Positions 1 through 14,300 of a stretch of 64,000 bases of DNA are shown in pieces. Source of the DNA: Micromussa lordhowensis (taxonomy: Eukaryota > Cnidaria > Anthozoa > Scleractinia > Lobophylliidae). Below the pieces are notes generated by a model. It ran no database searches, was not told where the DNA came from, and saw nothing but the letters and a program-made list of their open reading frames with translations. Position 1 is the stretch's first letter. Each line of letters opens with the position of its first letter. A program made the position numbers and the translations under genes. Location of the stretch: contig OZ026602.1 of assembly GCA_964020085.1 (NCBI GenBank), positions 24,005,530 through 24,069,529 of the forward strand, given 5' to 3'.

Positions 1-1075
1 TAATCTACCACAATAAAATATACAAAATACTATGAGATTAAGAACGGAAATATTTGCACAACAAACCAGCCAGAAAACAACCTGGCGACCTTACGTTAAC
101 TTTCTAACCTACCTCAACGTTTTTGTATTTCATTTTTTTCGTTTTATCCACAGAAAACTGATCAAATCAGTCAGGGCTAACTAAGGATAATGTTACGTTC
201 TGATAGACCTACAACTTAAAAAACAATGTTTCCTCTGGTGATATTATGACCCTTTCTGTGCCTGGGCTTGTTTTGCCGACTTTCTTCTTGACAAGTTAAT
301 CTGACACTTACCTCAGCTCTGAGAGAATTCTCATTGTGAGACGCCACTGAGAGCTGCATAACACAAGAGAGGAATGCATTTATCAGACGATATGTATGCC
401 TCACGACTGGGAATCACGACGAAGTAAATGTCCGTGATCTACAAACCTTTTCTTCATGCAGAGCTCTTGCCGATTGCTTTCCTGAATCGGATGTTTTAAC
501 GGTTGTCGAAGCCAACTGAAAACAACAAAACAAAAATACAAAATATACAATATTGGTAACATTAGCAAAAGCATAATTCATGTTTAATAGTTAATCACCT
601 ACAATAATTAATTGTAAAAATATATAACACAAGATAACTGGTGCATCAAAAAGCCCTGAGGAAAAACTAAACTCTTTCTTGAAAGTTAATGATCCTCGTA
701 GCCTTCTTTTAATTAAAATTAAAATTGTACAATTCACGATTCAATGAAAGACGGTGAATGTTTTTTTCTGACCTCAAAAGTCTTACAGGAGAGTTATTTC
801 CTTTTATTTGACGATGTGTCTTTTGGAAAGCTAGCTCTTGGACAGAATTGTATCAAAGATTATAGGTGACAAGTCAAATTCTGTTGCTATGTTTTTGTGG
901 ATACAGACAGATGTTGAAATTGAATGTCACGTAAGAGCCCCCTTTTCGCTGAAATATAGAAATAACTGAAAGGTGTGAGTGCTTTCCATTTTCTTGTGCT
1001 CGTAGTGATTGGCGAAGATAACCCACAGTAAGGATATAGTGAGGTCATTTAGGTGAAATAGCTGAGGTTATAGAC

Positions 1076-1203
1076 TGCGAAAACAGGCTATAACCTCTAT
1101 AGACATTCTATAGCCATTCTTCGCTCCCGGCCCGAGGGCGTTTCGCGTCCTTCGCGCGAAACGCCACTCGGGCCGAGAGAGAAGAATGACGGCTGTTTTC
1201 GCA
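1076..1203. repeat. GC-rich foldback (MITE-like)
   Basis: Outer arms TGCGAAAACAGGC (1076-1088) and GGCTGTTTTCGCA (1191-1203) are near-complementary. Inner arms around CATTCTTC...CGGCCCGAGGGCGTTTCGCG (about 1114-1147) pair with CGCGAAACGCC...CGGGCCGAGAGAGAAGAATG (about 1155-1188). The whole could fold into one long hairpin. It is a snapback element by structure; no coding capacity is visible. Confidence 0.7.
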
Positions 1204-2885
1204 GGCTACAGAGGTTAAACATGTCTAAATTGGCTCCGCAAGTCAAATGATCAATTTAAGGTTCAATTTAGCTTTGTTTGGCTCATTCGACTCATTTGCA
1301 GTGACTTCAACGGCTTGTACAAGCATGTTATGGCTTTTTTAAGAGTACACGAAGTGGATAGCACTCTCAGGACCACATGGCCATATTTATGTACAGTATC
1401 TGACCGTTTTTTCAAAAAACATGCCTGCTATTTTAGTGCATAGTCTTAACACGGTTTTCATAAAATCAGACATATATAAGTGAAAAAAGGGGAAAAAAGG
1501 TTGTAGCATGCACCCATTATCAGTCTACAGCCATTCAAAGTTATTTCGTGTAGTAGTACATTGATAAAGGAATTACTTATCTTTACCATACACAGAGTTC
1601 ATAATGCATTAGCTTACTTCCTTGGCAAAGGGACATTTCCAGCCTGAACTAGACTGTTGTACTGTTGAAATGGTACTTTCCCACTCGATGCAATTCAAGT
1701 ACATCCCGGACATTGCTATTTGCGAGCAAAACATTGCCACGAACAGAGTGAAGGAAATCTAGTCAAAGACTGATCGTGAGTAGCATTTCCTTGTTTTCTC
1801 AAACTGAAGCGTTTTCAGCCTAGCTAATAACTTTGAGAACTGTCTGTGATTCGCTAGCGGGAAAGAGACCTATATTTGTGTGACTACCGGTCGATAATTG
1901 ACTTATTGACAACATGCGGATTGTTCGCTTGCTCGCAATTATGGCCTAGTTTGTTTGAAGTTCAATCGATTGTGTATGAAGGAAGCTCTTATTCAGTCCA
2001 TTTAGGACGATGCAGGCATTTCGAAAGCTATGGTTCAGCTCTCCGCCGCGGTTTTGATATGTGCACGTTTGTGTTGAAAAGACTCGAATTTTTTTTTCGT
2101 TGGAAGAACTGGAAAAGCGCGAGTTTACTGATTAGTTATTTTCGCACGAGAATTGTGTACGTATTGTATGGAAAGCTTTTTTTACTATGTCCTTGGGTAA
2201 GAGGTTTTATTTCTATAGGTTATGCCTCTTTTACCTTCTTGTATTCTCTCTCCATTCTTTGGAGCCTGGCATTTGCTCGGCCCAAATCATTTCTGGCCTC
2301 TAATCTTGCACGTCTATCCTGCAAGTGTGTTCTCTAAAGAAAAAAAAAACAAAAAAAGTTGTCAAGTTCCTTTAACGTACAAGCTAGAGAAAAAGTTTCC
2401 TATGGAATTAATTGTCTCTAAGAGAATTTAAACGAGTATTCCCCAGTTTTTTCAGAGTAGCTAGGAGCTAAGACGCGAGAACAATCAGGCGAGTAGGTTG
2501 TTCTTCGGCGAGGTGGTTTTCATGCATGCTTGTGAGTTCACATTAGCGCTCGACTGATCCAAAACGAGAGACTACTGTAGTAGTCCCTTTAGCTGAATGC
2601 TGGATTATCCAATCAACGCGAAACTAATGCTCCGAGCCCATAAACAATACCAGCTGCGGATGCAGTAGCCACGGAAACAAATTTTATCACAGAAACGGAG
2701 TCATGTTGGCGGGCTGCTCAGTGATTGGAAGCAACAGCACTCGACCCACGCACTGCTATTCACTTACTAGTCATTTAAACTGAGTGAACTAAAAAATAGT
2801 TACCTTATGTATTCGCTAAATTGCAAATTCGTGTATCATAGTCCCGAATGGTCTGGATAATAGCAGGCATGAAACTATTTTTAAT

Positions 2886-2962
2886 AAATGGACAACAACT
2901 TTAAGTTTAAAACAAGACATGTTTCGATAGTTCAACGATCATCTTCAGTTGTGAATTCGTTT
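2886..2962 (-). mobile_element. retroelement-tail-like fragment
   Basis: Read on the minus strand, this segment contains CTGAAGATGATCGTTGAAC followed by ATCGAAACATGTC and an AT-rich end matching TTGTCCATTTATTA. I recognise this arrangement from the 3' tails of Penelope-like or similar retroelements in invertebrate genomes. No reverse transcriptase frame is next to it, so it would be a decayed or truncated copy. It shares the spaced pair CTGAAGATGA / CGAAAC with the plus-strand fragment at 31204-31410. Confidence 0.4.
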
Positions 2963-5900
2963 ACAAGTTCGGTTGACTTAATACCAGCAATGGCGCATAA
3001 GTTAAAACATGATACAGTTCAAAATTCGAAAAAATTAACGTACAATTTTAAAAAGCGCGAGACATTGGATAGAACTTGCGCAAGCAATACACTTAATGCA
3101 AGGAAAAAAATTGAAAAACATAGAAATAATTACAATGATTAAAATACAAAACTGTGTTCTGAAAAATTAAATAACAATAATAAAAAGAAAGTAAAATAAG
3201 CCGGTACTACATAAAGAATAATATCAGAACGAGAGAGTTAAGGCAGCAAGTTTCAGCTGCTTTTTAAAGTAGGATTCTCCCATTTGATGTGCATTGCTTC
3301 CTTCAGCATCAGTTGTAGTTTGTTGGGTGCACAATACAAGATGGAAAAGCAAATCTTATTGGCTAAACCCCGACACGCCTAGGATTGTTGCAAATGCTGA
3401 TAAATATGTGAGTTCTTATCCCTGATCAGATGCTCACTACATCATAGTGTAGTCCAAATACTGTTAGCTAGACAACTTTAAAGTCTTGTAATGCAGATTT
3501 TACCTCCATTTTCATATAAAGTTCCTGATACTGTTTTAACCGGAAGAGCAGTTGTTCCTTTTCCTTGTCTGATAAGAGAAGGGAAAACCTCAACATAATT
3601 AAGGTCGATTACAACTGTTTATAAACAATTATTGGGTGAGGTTTTTCTAATGACTTGACGTTTTACAGCTTTTCAGCCCGACAGGGCTTCTCATTTTGTT
3701 AGAGAAGATGTTTGAATTTCAGTGTTTTTTAGTTGCGTGACAGTGAAATGGCGGCACGAGAGGGCTTTTACATAGTGTTAAAGAGGAGTTATCGTTTACG
3801 TTTTTGCTAACTGAACAGTTCTTTCAGTAGAAGAAGTACTACTTTCAATGTGTCGGCACTCTAGAGGAATAATTTTTCGTTTTAATGGTAAAACTCAATA
3901 ACAGATGTTTTTGTCACTTTACGGCCGCCATGTTGGTGCCCCTTGGAAGGCCACCAACATGGAGTCTCCATAAAAAACTCTTTAAATTTGGGTGAAACAC
4001 TTTTCCAAATTAATAACGAATTGAAAAAATCCGAATGAAAAACTGCAGAGACCTAAATTTTGGCAAGGTTGTTTATATATGAATCAACTTTCATATCCCA
4101 GATTCTTGACTTAATTAATTGAATGGTTACGATTTTTATTTTTGATTGAGTGACGCTGCAAACCAGCCATAAGCCGACGTCGAAATGTGATGCTGATAAT
4201 CCTTACCGAGACCTTGATTATACTGGATATCAAAAAAACGAATCCAATAGTTGTTTTATTATACATTGAACGAAAAGAAATGGAAGTCGTGTTTTTGCTT
4301 CTTCACTGACGGCAAGCAACACAAAGCGCGCGAACTTGACATGATTACCCTTAGAAATCATGCACCTCGGTCATACATTACATGATTAGCCGTGACCTCG
4401 AGTGTCCTTGATATGAATATTGTATAATCTGCAGCTAGGTGACGTCACAGGCGCTGACTTCGAAAATTCACTGTACGCTTTCAGCCAATCAGAAAAGAGA
4501 TAGTGAGTTCAATGTACAATAATTTCATTTATAGGATTAACGAAAAATGTGTAGAATCGCTTGGGATGTTGGAACGACTTTTAGGCATCTATGAAATTCC
4601 TAAACCTGAATTTTAAATACATATATTCATATTTTAACGACATTGTTTCGGCCGTGAATCTTACCATTAACATTGGTTGCTGCTTTTATTTTTATTTTGT
4701 GGCAATCTAATGTTTCGTATCAAGCTCCGCGTGTTAGTAACTGGAATGGGAGAAGCATTTAGGTATTTTTAACCAACAGCGCTTCCTATACATAACGATT
4801 TTAAACATATTAATTGAGAAAAAAAATCCTTGGTAGAACAACATCTTAAGCACTGCATCTCTATTACATATTTTTCGTTAGAAGGGAGTGAGCCAATCAA
4901 AATACTACAAATATACCAACCTGAGTATAATTAATTTATGTTAATATACAGAATATCAAACAACCAAAAGTAATCACCTTGATGCCATAACGCTTTCTTT
5001 AACAGCCATCCCTGAAAAAAAGTTATAACTGAATTAACTTATTTGCAACATTTCAACCAAGGATTAAAGGCAAGTGGTATTGGTATTTATTTATTTCAAC
5101 TTCGCTCAACTGAAATACCGTGGCTACACATAAAATGTTTATGAGGCAGGGAGACCACTACAGCCTAGCCAATTACAGTGGATCCCTCGTTAATAATTTA
5201 TACACTTACCAGAAAATATCCAAGGGGAATAACAGCGAGCAATGCTGCCATCGACAGTCCTTTCAACTAAAATATGAAAAAAGAAACAATACCGGTTTAA
5301 CTTATTAACTTCGGCAAAAACAAAATACGAAGACGATTTTCTATATTTACATGTGAAACTACGGTATAAAATGTTGGTAAAACGGATAAGGTCATTGCTT
5401 CAACTGTTAAAAATTACAAAATGATATAAAAACAAAAGCCTGCATTTGGCGCGATAAAAACTTCGGATAGCTTTTCGTGAACACTATCTGTTCCGAGAAG
5501 AGAACTATAAGCTTCGAGACGCGTTTGTATGTAAAACAAAAGATTATCTAATTAGACCAATTGAACTTCAGGTACAATTCATGATAAGACCGGACATAGG
5601 CCGGGTACTAAAAAAAAGAAAAACAACTTTGAAATTCTTGCCTTTGGGCATCGGTTAGCACGTTGAAAGCAAACGTTTTGAATTAAAGAAACGTGAAGCT
5701 TCGATAAATGTCTTCACATTTCGTGGAACTGTGAGTAACAGTGACAGAGAATGAGATGCCGCTTAAAGTCCGTGATTGTATTCATAAAGCGAGTCCAGTC
5801 CAAATATGGGTATGGACATACCGGTGGATTGACAACCAAAATTTGAGGCTGTATTCATGGCTCCGTGAGTTGCCCAAAGGGATGGAGCTCCGCAAACATT

Positions 5901-6294
5901 TGTGATTTAATAGGGTTGTTTTTTAATACTCCATAAATATAACGCGACTTTTCTAGCTTACCTCCAGATAAATCAGTTTGAATACTGTAAAATTAATGCA
6001 ACTGAACGCTGCAGTAAACTGAGCACTGCCATTCTAAAACGTAAATATAAGGAGAAGAATGCACTGAAAATTATTGGAAAATAACTTGAATTTTTTAGTA
6101 AGCTTGTCCCGGCACAAAAACAAAGAAAAATTCTCTGTCCCGTACTGAGAGTCGAACGTTAAATTATCATCATATGAGTACTGCAGATCTCGAAGCGACA
6201 ATTTTTCCTTTGATGTAAGTATATATGAAATAATTCATATATTTGAACTGCGGTTATAGATTAAAGTGAAGAATGATCCTCGCTCCCAATGTGT

Positions 6295-6366
6295 GGCTTC
6301 ATAGCTCAGTTGGTAGAGCATCGCACCGGTATCGCGGAAGTCACGGGTTCGAATCCCGTTGAAGCC
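6295..6366 (+). repeat. tRNA-like SINE head (Thr-GGT-like)
   Basis: A full cloverleaf can be drawn. The acceptor stem is GGCTTCA/TGAAGCC, the D arm is GCTC-loop-GAGC, the T arm is ACGGG-TTCGAAT-CCCGT, and A- and B-box-like internal promoters are present. The anticodon loop CCGGTAT would give GGT (Thr), but position 33 is C instead of the universal T, and the stem closes only four pairs. Immediately downstream lies CCTGATTTTTTTCAGG, a hairpin with a T-run loop that is also present after the related copy at 27659. I therefore call it a tRNA-derived repeat, not a working tRNA gene, though transcription by Pol III is plausible. Confidence 0.65.
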
Positions 6367-8368
6367 CTGATTTTTTTCAGGCTTCTTCTTTCAATTTTTC
6401 CCTTATCAGGAATATTTTATTGGAACACAATTAAACTACTTCTGTTTTGTAAATGCTGGAGGCCTTAAAACCACGACTTGTTCCCAAATGTCAAGTTATA
6501 AAAACAAACCTGGAAGAAGGACAAGTTAGGTTGTCTTCCTTCTCTAGCAGTGTTGTGAAACACATCTGTGTCATCTATACGTAAAGCAAAAATACCATAA
6601 CTTGTATTTAAGTTTTGTGCAGTTGATCGGCTTTCTTTACTTTTAACAGAACAAGAGCTCCAAAACTATTGAATTGTTCATTCATAAGCACATTTACTCG
6701 ATTGGCGTGAATTCAGATTTCACCGTGTTTAAACCATTGCGCGTTCGCCAGAAAACGCTAGGAAAGCTAGCTAATTTGTGTTTTAGAGCAATAACTTGTG
6801 TAAAACAACAAAGTAAAGGATTTGAAGATGCCTTTTGGTTGATTCTGCTTAACTGGAGGGTTCCCATATGTTTGCTCAGCTGGAGTAAGTTATTTCTGAC
6901 GAGTTTGGATTTTCGAGAAAAGCATTCCTAGCCATCATTTAATCATCTGAATTTTTCTTTTTTCACCAAAACATCTAGTCTAACAATTCATATATTCTGT
7001 AGCCCTCAACCCTACCTTTGTAATCCACTTGTCCTATTATAAGTAAAACCAATGAAACGCTTAAAACGATCTGACGAATCATGCTGATCGATTTAATCAA
7101 ACCATCCGCAAAATATCCACCACCGAACAATCTTTATTCTGCGCGCGCAGATTTCTTATTTGTTTCGTCACGTACTTAAGACCGTTAGATGACGTCAGTA
7201 TAACAGCCAATAATATTACTAGCAATTCACTTGAAAATGCGCTTTTTCACTAAAAGAAGGTCTGATTTTTAAAGGAAATAGAAACGTGGCTTCTTAAACA
7301 AAGAGTTTGCGCAGTCAGCATATCGGTTAATAGAGAATCTTTGAAAGGTGAATAAATTGATCAACATGACACGAGCGTGGGACAAAGAGAACACTGAGTC
7401 ACCGACAGGAATTGAACCCATGACCTCCCCAACACCGGGCGGTTGATCAATTCACCTGTCACATTTCGTTACCGAGCTTAAAATTCACCATCTTTATTCA
7501 CTAATCATAAAAATTACAATTTTCTCGATTGTGATTGGTTTAAAAAACTCCCATTTTCCACTAATTCACTTGCCAAGTTGTTATTGGACAGTTTGTTATC
7601 GGACAGTTTGTTATCGGATAGTTCCATAAGCTGAATCACATTTAAAGTTTATAAATCAGCCAATCTCAATTTCAGAGCGACATGAAACAATTTACTTCTC
7701 CTTTGTCAGTAAGTTAATTCAAATTTTCCCTAACTTTTCCCTTCTTTTCTCGGAAATTGTAATTTTATGATTAATTGGTAATGAGACTTCGTGTCGTCTA
7801 ATTCTGTCTGTAATCATACTCGTGATAAACAAATCGGACTCCCGCTGCGCGGTCGTCCGATTTTGTTATCACTTGTATGATTACAGACCGAATTCTTCTC
7901 CACTTCCAATACTTATCAATAAAGAATCTCCTTGCACTGGGCGCGTGCGTGTCACACCAAATTCTGTTAATTTTTTTTCTTTTCAACGAAAAAAAATTGG
8001 CTTCAGTCTTAAGCTCAACTCATAACAAATTTCATATTCGGGATATCAACGCAAAAGCCAAGTGTGAAAATACGCTGTGTTAAGCCGGCAGATATTTGTG
8101 CACATGTTGTCTAAAAATGGTCGACAAATGCAACTTGCGCGCTCCACCATCGAGGAGGGAGTCCTGTTACCAATTAATCAAACCATAAAAAAAAACATGT
8201 TTACCACAACCGGGATGGACAAAGCAGTTGAACCCATGTGGTGTACAGTGCCCTTTTTAAGCAAAATGTGGTTTTATGAAATTTAAAACCAGAACTGTAT
8301 ATGTATTTAACTAACGCTAATCAGACAAACAGATCAGAAACGGGAAGATCTTATCAGAAGCTGGAAGC
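6367..8368. other. gene-free upstream region
   Basis: No gene is supportable between the tRNA-like repeat and the first coding exon at 8369. A tRNA-like SINE remnant lies on the minus strand at 7343-7462. A tandem GTTATCGGACAGTTTGTTATCGGACAGTTT motif occurs near 7585-7625, and an inverted pair reading GTGATAACAAATCGG / CCGATTTTGTTATCAC lies at about 7821-7873. The segment just upstream of 8369 presumably contains the promoter of the collagen-pentraxin gene, but I see no TATA box or other clear element. Confidence 0.5.
7343..7462 (-). repeat. tRNA-derived SINE remnant
   Basis: On the minus strand this reads GTGACAGGTGAATTGATCAA, then GGGGAGGTCATGGGTTCAAT and TCCTGTCGGTGACTC, which carries a B-box-like GGTTCAATTCC. 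Its far end (GTTGATCAATTTATTCACCT, reading minus) is nearly the inverse of its start, so the remnant is bounded by short inverted copies of a GGTGAAT-TTGATCAAC motif. This is a tRNA-headed repeat, too decayed for a tRNA gene. Confidence 0.5.
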
Positions 8369-11300
8369 ATGGAGAGCAAAAGCGTTAAGAACTCCAACAT
8401 TTTCCTCTTTGGCCTTTCGTTCAACTTGATTCTCACATTGGGTTCACTTGGCTTCACCTGCTATTCTTTGCATCGATTAGATTCACGCGTAACAGCAGTT
8501 GAACAAGATTCACTGGTTTTAAATCATCCGTCTCGGCTGGATAATCATGGGATTATCAAACCAACCTCTACACACTCGCCTCTAAGTGACTCGGAAATGA
8601 AAGTCAAAAGAAGAAATCTCGTCAAAAGAGCTGTCGATGCACCGTCCTTGTGCCGCAAATGCAACAGCGTTTGTTTAAACTCAAATGGTTCTCGAAAGGT
8701 AAGGAGATGTTTACTGCGTGTGATGATGACGTCTGTCTCGGTTTCCCAGTTTTTGAAGAACTTATGGTTTTTATGCACCCCTGTCAAAGTATAACTCAGT
8801 ACATTCGTTTCTGTAAGGAAGTTCAAAAGGAAAAGTGAAAATTTTTTTGTTCATCTGTCAGTCTTTGCGTGCAAGTAACCAAACTCGAACGCCTTTTTCC
8901 GTCAAAGGTCAAAATGCACAGACATAAAAAAATAACTTGGATTAGCTTGATCAATTGAAGCTTTAAATCAAAAAATATCTTGGACGTAGTTTCTGTTCCA
9001 TTTTATGATGTACCGTAATTTTCTCAAAATAATTTTCACAACAATCGGTTAAGAATCAAATTCCAGAGTTTGAATGGCGGAAGAGTTCCGAAAACACATT
9101 TATCCGGGACATCGCTTATTTCCAAGTCCTTTATTTTCGAAAAGAAGCGCTGGCTCAACACCAAGATTTGCGTAGAGATTGCAGGATGGCTTTTTCATTT
9201 GTAAAATATGTGAAAAAAATAGCTTTGAGTGGGATTTCGTCAATTTAAATTAACCCACCAATTGACAATTGTGCCTAGTGAATCTTAGACTTGCAAGTCT
9301 TTGTTTCAGTTGGCTTGTGTTCAAATGACTGTTACAAGAGATCATGAATAATAACATTGTTCGCTTCCGACTGACTGAGAACAAGGCTTCGAGTTCACAC
9401 GGCCTTATAATCATGTTTTTGACTAGCTTTCCGTTTCGCCGTTATTGTCAAGGAGCTTTCTGTCAGGTTTTAAGGGTAAGTACAAACAAACTTGAACATT
9501 TTTTTGGTCAATCAACAGGATAGCACAGAGGAAGGGAGTCAGCTGGAAAAGATTGTTTGTTTGAAAGGTATGATTTTATAAGGTTTCCCAACCGTGAAAA
9601 CTAGCTTGAGGAAAAAGACCTCCCAGGCTTAACTTGGACAAAAGCCGCCAGACACATCAAGGGATAGTTAGGGAAACGGCTATCGTGAGAAAAATTATTA
9701 AAAGATAGTCAAGAGACAAAGGGAACAACAAAACTATCAAACCATGACAAAACGAACAAAACTAAGCACAAGGACAGCCACGAATGATCCTAAGACAAAC
9801 TGAAATTAATTAAATTCACAAGAGAATCACCATCAACCCTGAAAAAGTATGTGTTCCACAGGTCATCTGCAAGTACTAAAAACGAAGCCTTTGTATTAGC
9901 CTTTAATAGGGGAAAACATTCGTACATTCGTCATTTGACATTTTTGTCTCAAACTCTGCTACTTGAAACAGTGCTCTTGACGTTTACAAAGGTTGATTAT
10001 GTAGTTATAACATAACTCTGATGTACGGCTAAATATTTATCTTTGAAAATTGAAGTAATTTTCTTTTTCTTCTCATTTTTTACCGTATATCATTATTTCA
10101 ACGATCGCGCTTTTTATTCACAATTTGACAAAGATTGCAGGCTCGTAATTTTAAACTATTTTAACCAGAGAACGTTTTTAAATTTCAAGTAACTATAACG
10201 TTAATCCTTTAATCGCATTAAAACTGGAGTACATCTTATCAGTATGTAGTAAGCTACAATGTATAGCTTAAGGCGGGGGTACACGTGAAGGCTGTTTTGA
10301 GGTCGCGTAACAAGGCCTTTCTGCCAATATCTCGGTCACTTTTCCGAAGCGACACTAAATCTCTCTGCTCATCTCCTTAACCACTGTTTGGCGGTTTTGT
10401 GTAAATTTTTGGGTGATTTTTGGGAATTTTGGGAATGAGATATTTTTTCTCAAAGGATAGGTTAAATTGAGGAAAATATGAAATGTTGAAGATCTGATGG
10501 AATTGGAAAATTGAAATTTGAAGTGAAGAACAGTAGTAGACGGATACCAAACAGTTCCCTAGCAACCTGGGGCTCTCTTTTGCGGGGGTCAACTGTCTGG
10601 TAGTGTTTCCAACGCATCTTAATCCTAACAATTTCCTTTTTTATATCACTGTCAAATTTCACGCCTATTCATGTTCACCCCCGCCTTAAAGGAGCTCAAT
10701 CACGGCATGTTGAGTACTTTTGGCCGCTTACAAAATTACCTTAAAATTGAAGGAAACCTGAAAATAGTACTTTAGATAGAAAAACACCAAAGAGACCATA
10801 ATTAACCATAAAGGAACAAGGATGGCTAAACATGGAGAAGATTAACACCGATTACAAACCACAAACATGAAAAAGTCAGGCTAAACTTTCCAAGATGGGC
10901 AAACAGTGGATTTAAGTTACAATGTAAGGTATCACATGTTACGTTTAAAATCCGCACGTACAAACCAAAAGAAACAATGCATTTAAACAGCGAAAACCTA
11001 AGTAAAAAATGATCCATTTTAAGTCCCAAAAATCCTCATAACGGCGTGCACACGAACCACATTTTGGTTCGGAAATAAAACTAGTCACACAAATCACATT
11101 CAAAAGGAGTTAAACAAACAAACAGTACTCGATCATTAAACTTTTCTCGATGAAGGCCTCGCTACATTGAGTTTTGATCCTACATGAACTCGTGTATTGA
11201 TTTCATCAGGTCGTGTTGTACCTCACGGTCCACCAGGCCCTCCCGGCCCACCTGGACATACTGGCCCCCAGGGTCCTCCTGGACGAGGAAGGAAAGGAAG

Positions 11301-14300
11301 ACCAGGCCATCCCGGCCCCCAGGGAAAGCGAGGCAAGAGAGGACTTCCCGGACCCCCTGGGGCTGTAGCAAACCGTAATGAAGGATATCATTTCGGTAAG
11401 AGTTTCTATTTAACAATAAGATTATGAGCTCGAGATTTCTATGAGGTAATAGTTTATGAGGCCGAAGTTCGAATCAACTATCAACTCCTAGAAATAGAGA
11501 GCGAATTATCTAATTGTCGTAGCAGGCCAGCTGAGCTGCGAGGCTAGCTGGGAGCAGGTCGTGGTAATAGAGAGCAACAGGAATGTTAGAGATATATAAT
11601 ATGACATCAACAGCTCAAGTTTCTCCTAACATTTTTGGAAATTTGATAAATTAATGCCGTAACACAAACGCGAGGTTGATAAAGTACATGGAGTTCTAGC
11701 TGTGTCATATTTTTATGTTCCTATGGGGGCACATGCTAGATAGAGAAGGCATTAGTTGACCTTTTTTTGTCCGAGTTTCTATTCATTGCTTGCCGAAGCA
11801 GCACTGAGTAGCTGTGTGTTGGGGTTGCTTTGCAGTTGCAAAAGTCATTCAACAATAAACAAAAATAAACTATTTTCTTCCAGAAAAACCGTATTTCATT
11901 TCAAAACCTTCTTCCTCTGCGGTGACAGTTAGGGAGAAACAAAATGTCACATTACCGTGCAAAGCAGCTGGGTTCCCACAACCATTAATCACGTGGTATA
12001 AGAATGGTCACGTGTTAGGAGAAAGACAGCAGGTCAAGGCAGGTCATCTGGAATTTAAGGAAATCCAGTTTGAAGACCGCGGTATGTACACTTGTACAGC
12101 GGAAAATCTGTTGGGCAGAGATCAGTTATTAGTGAACGTAACTGTACAAGGTATGTATAAAAGTAAAAAAAAATATCTTCACCGATAATGTTAGAGAATC
12201 TGGAAGTACTCACGCTGATAATAGTCATTTGGTTCGAAAATATAAACCCATACTTGTCTCTAGACGAAGCAGATTTTGCCAATTTTCACAAGTTAACATG
12301 CTAAACAATCAAAATATGTAGGCATTGTGCTCTTGTAAGTTGATATTTCGTTGCTTCAGTTACTACTTTTGCCATTTTTCTTCTATATATTGAAAGACAA
12401 TAAAGCAAGTTTATAGCAAACTTTCGTATGATAATAGCTTCACACACTTTATTTCAATCGCATTTAGAAATTAGTACAAGTGTAAAACTGTACTAAACTC
12501 TACATAGTAAATCTAGTAAATCTACATGTAGGCGGATCAGTTATTATGAGATTACCCCAGTCTTTGCTATGTTTATATCACTTCCAGTTCCAGCAAAATT
12601 TGTGACGAAACCAGAGAAATTTGTAACTGCTTACAAATCGAGGGACACCCTTATCAAGTGTGACATTTTTGGCTACCCAACACCTGAGGTCAAATGGAAA
12701 AGATTGCCCATGAACCTTTCAGTGGACCGACATGTTATCTCTGGTAATAAGCTTACGATTAAACACACAACAGAGGAAGATAAAGGTAGTTATATGTGCT
12801 GGGGAATTCAACAGTTGGGCCATGAAAAGATCATTACTAATCCAGAGTTGATGATGATCGACGTTAAAGACGAAGGTAAGTTAAGAATCCTTAAAAAGAG
12901 AAAATGTCTATAATAGCTGAAAGAAGAGTATTTTTTCCCGATTTATCACCGTGCAGTAAAGGTTTTGAGTAAGGTGCTCAGTGCAATTTTTTTCCAAAGT
13001 ACCGACTTTTGGTAGTGTGCCTTGTTTTGATTTAACCCGACCTCATGGGACGGATTCTTATCGTCAATATTCAACTCAATTTAATTTTTTTTTTCAATTC
13101 AAGTTTTATTTCTATAATTTAAATTTTACAATTTAAAGGATTACACAACCCGCATATAGCAAAGCTAATCGAGGCGTGTTGTGCTATTTACAATCATATT
13201 CAGCAAAAAGTGATTTAACAGTGATTTATTTTCGATCAAGGTCGTACGGCCAAAGATAAAGTTATCACCCTAGCCAATCACAAAGGGCACAAAAAAATCC
13301 AATGAACCAGTCAAAACTCGAAATAATTACATGTAGCTGACGTAAAGCGCGGGAAAACGTATGCGAGCGAGTCAATGTTACTTCTGATTGGATGAAAAAG
13401 TGACGCGAGTTTTTCAAGGCAATCGTGGTATGTGCAAAACCAATTACTTTTCACTCTTGTTGAATTTAATAGGTCTAGGTTGGTCCAAGAGCCACCATTT
13501 TATAGACTGAACCAGGTTCAATTTATTTTGCTGACTAAAAAAGGGCTCCGAACATTCCAATATCCATGGCAACAAAATGAAGGACGTACCACATCCTTTC
13601 CACTAAACAAGACACATCTTTCATGACTTACTTCAGTTGAAATTTCTTGACCTAGGAAAAAGCCAGACTATATTCTTGTTTCGCGCAACTTAAGTGTTTC
13701 AGTATTTGTTTCAATTCATTTAGTGAACTTTATTTTAAGTATTAATGTAAAACTAAACGCTGCCAAAAGTGAGATTTTCAAACATCGGCCGGATATTAAC
13801 ACAGACACAGTGAGATGTTGATAATTCGCGCGCCTTTTGGAACTAATATTTCCCCGGAATTTAATCAAGAAATACGCATTTGGCCATTTTCGAGTTACCT
13901 TCGCCTCTGTGTTAAAACGAATCTTCGTGCGAAACCGTTCATATGGAAATGTGTTTCCCCTACAGACTCATTTATCATGCAAATCAACTCATTTTCCTAT
14001 CAACGAAAGGTTTTGCACTATGACTCGTCTTGAAACAGAGGCACAAGATAACTTGGAAATGGCCTAGTGCCTTTGGGGTAGAGGCGAGGGCCAATGATAT
14101 TATTTTCCTGTTTCCTTAGTGAATCCGCACATTGTTTCAAGTCCTCCCAGTCAACTTCAAGTACAGAATGTCGGCGATTCAGTCAATTTAGCTTGCTCTG
14201 CTAGTGGCGCACCTCTTCCTGATGGAAAATGGTTCAAGGACGGCCGACCTCTTGTCCCGACAGCAATGTACAAGGAACAAAAGTTAACGAAGAGTAAACT

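Larger units (their letters stand above)
1..6294. other. gene-free AT-rich flank
   Basis: I see no supportable gene in this stretch. The longest open frame (1876-2337) has no ATG start (it opens with TTG), no recognisable domain and low-complexity hydrophobic content. The stretch holds a GC-rich foldback (1076-1203), a retroelement-tail-like fragment (2886-2962, minus) and pieces near 3620-3650 and 4200-4270 that resemble the arms of the foldback at 35122-35262. The rest is AT-rich DNA in which I see nothing. Confidence 0.6.

Noticed and set aside
1876..2337. 153-aa open frame on the plus strand
   Set aside because: It starts with TTG, not ATG, has no domain, is rich in Phe/Ser/Leu as expected from AT-rich DNA, and lacks splice context.
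6295..6366. A functional tRNA-Thr gene
   Set aside because: C at position 33, a four-pair anticodon stem, a GGT anticodon unusual in animals, and a shared repeat tail point to a SINE head instead.
10377..10662. Minus-strand frames at 10.4-10.7 kb
   Set aside because: They lie entirely within the TTAA-flanked element at 10268-10689, with no transposase motif.
11180..11416. Minus-strand frames opposite the collagen exon
   Set aside because: They arise from the GC-rich Gly-X-Y codons; the plus strand carries the splice sites and the collagen repeat.
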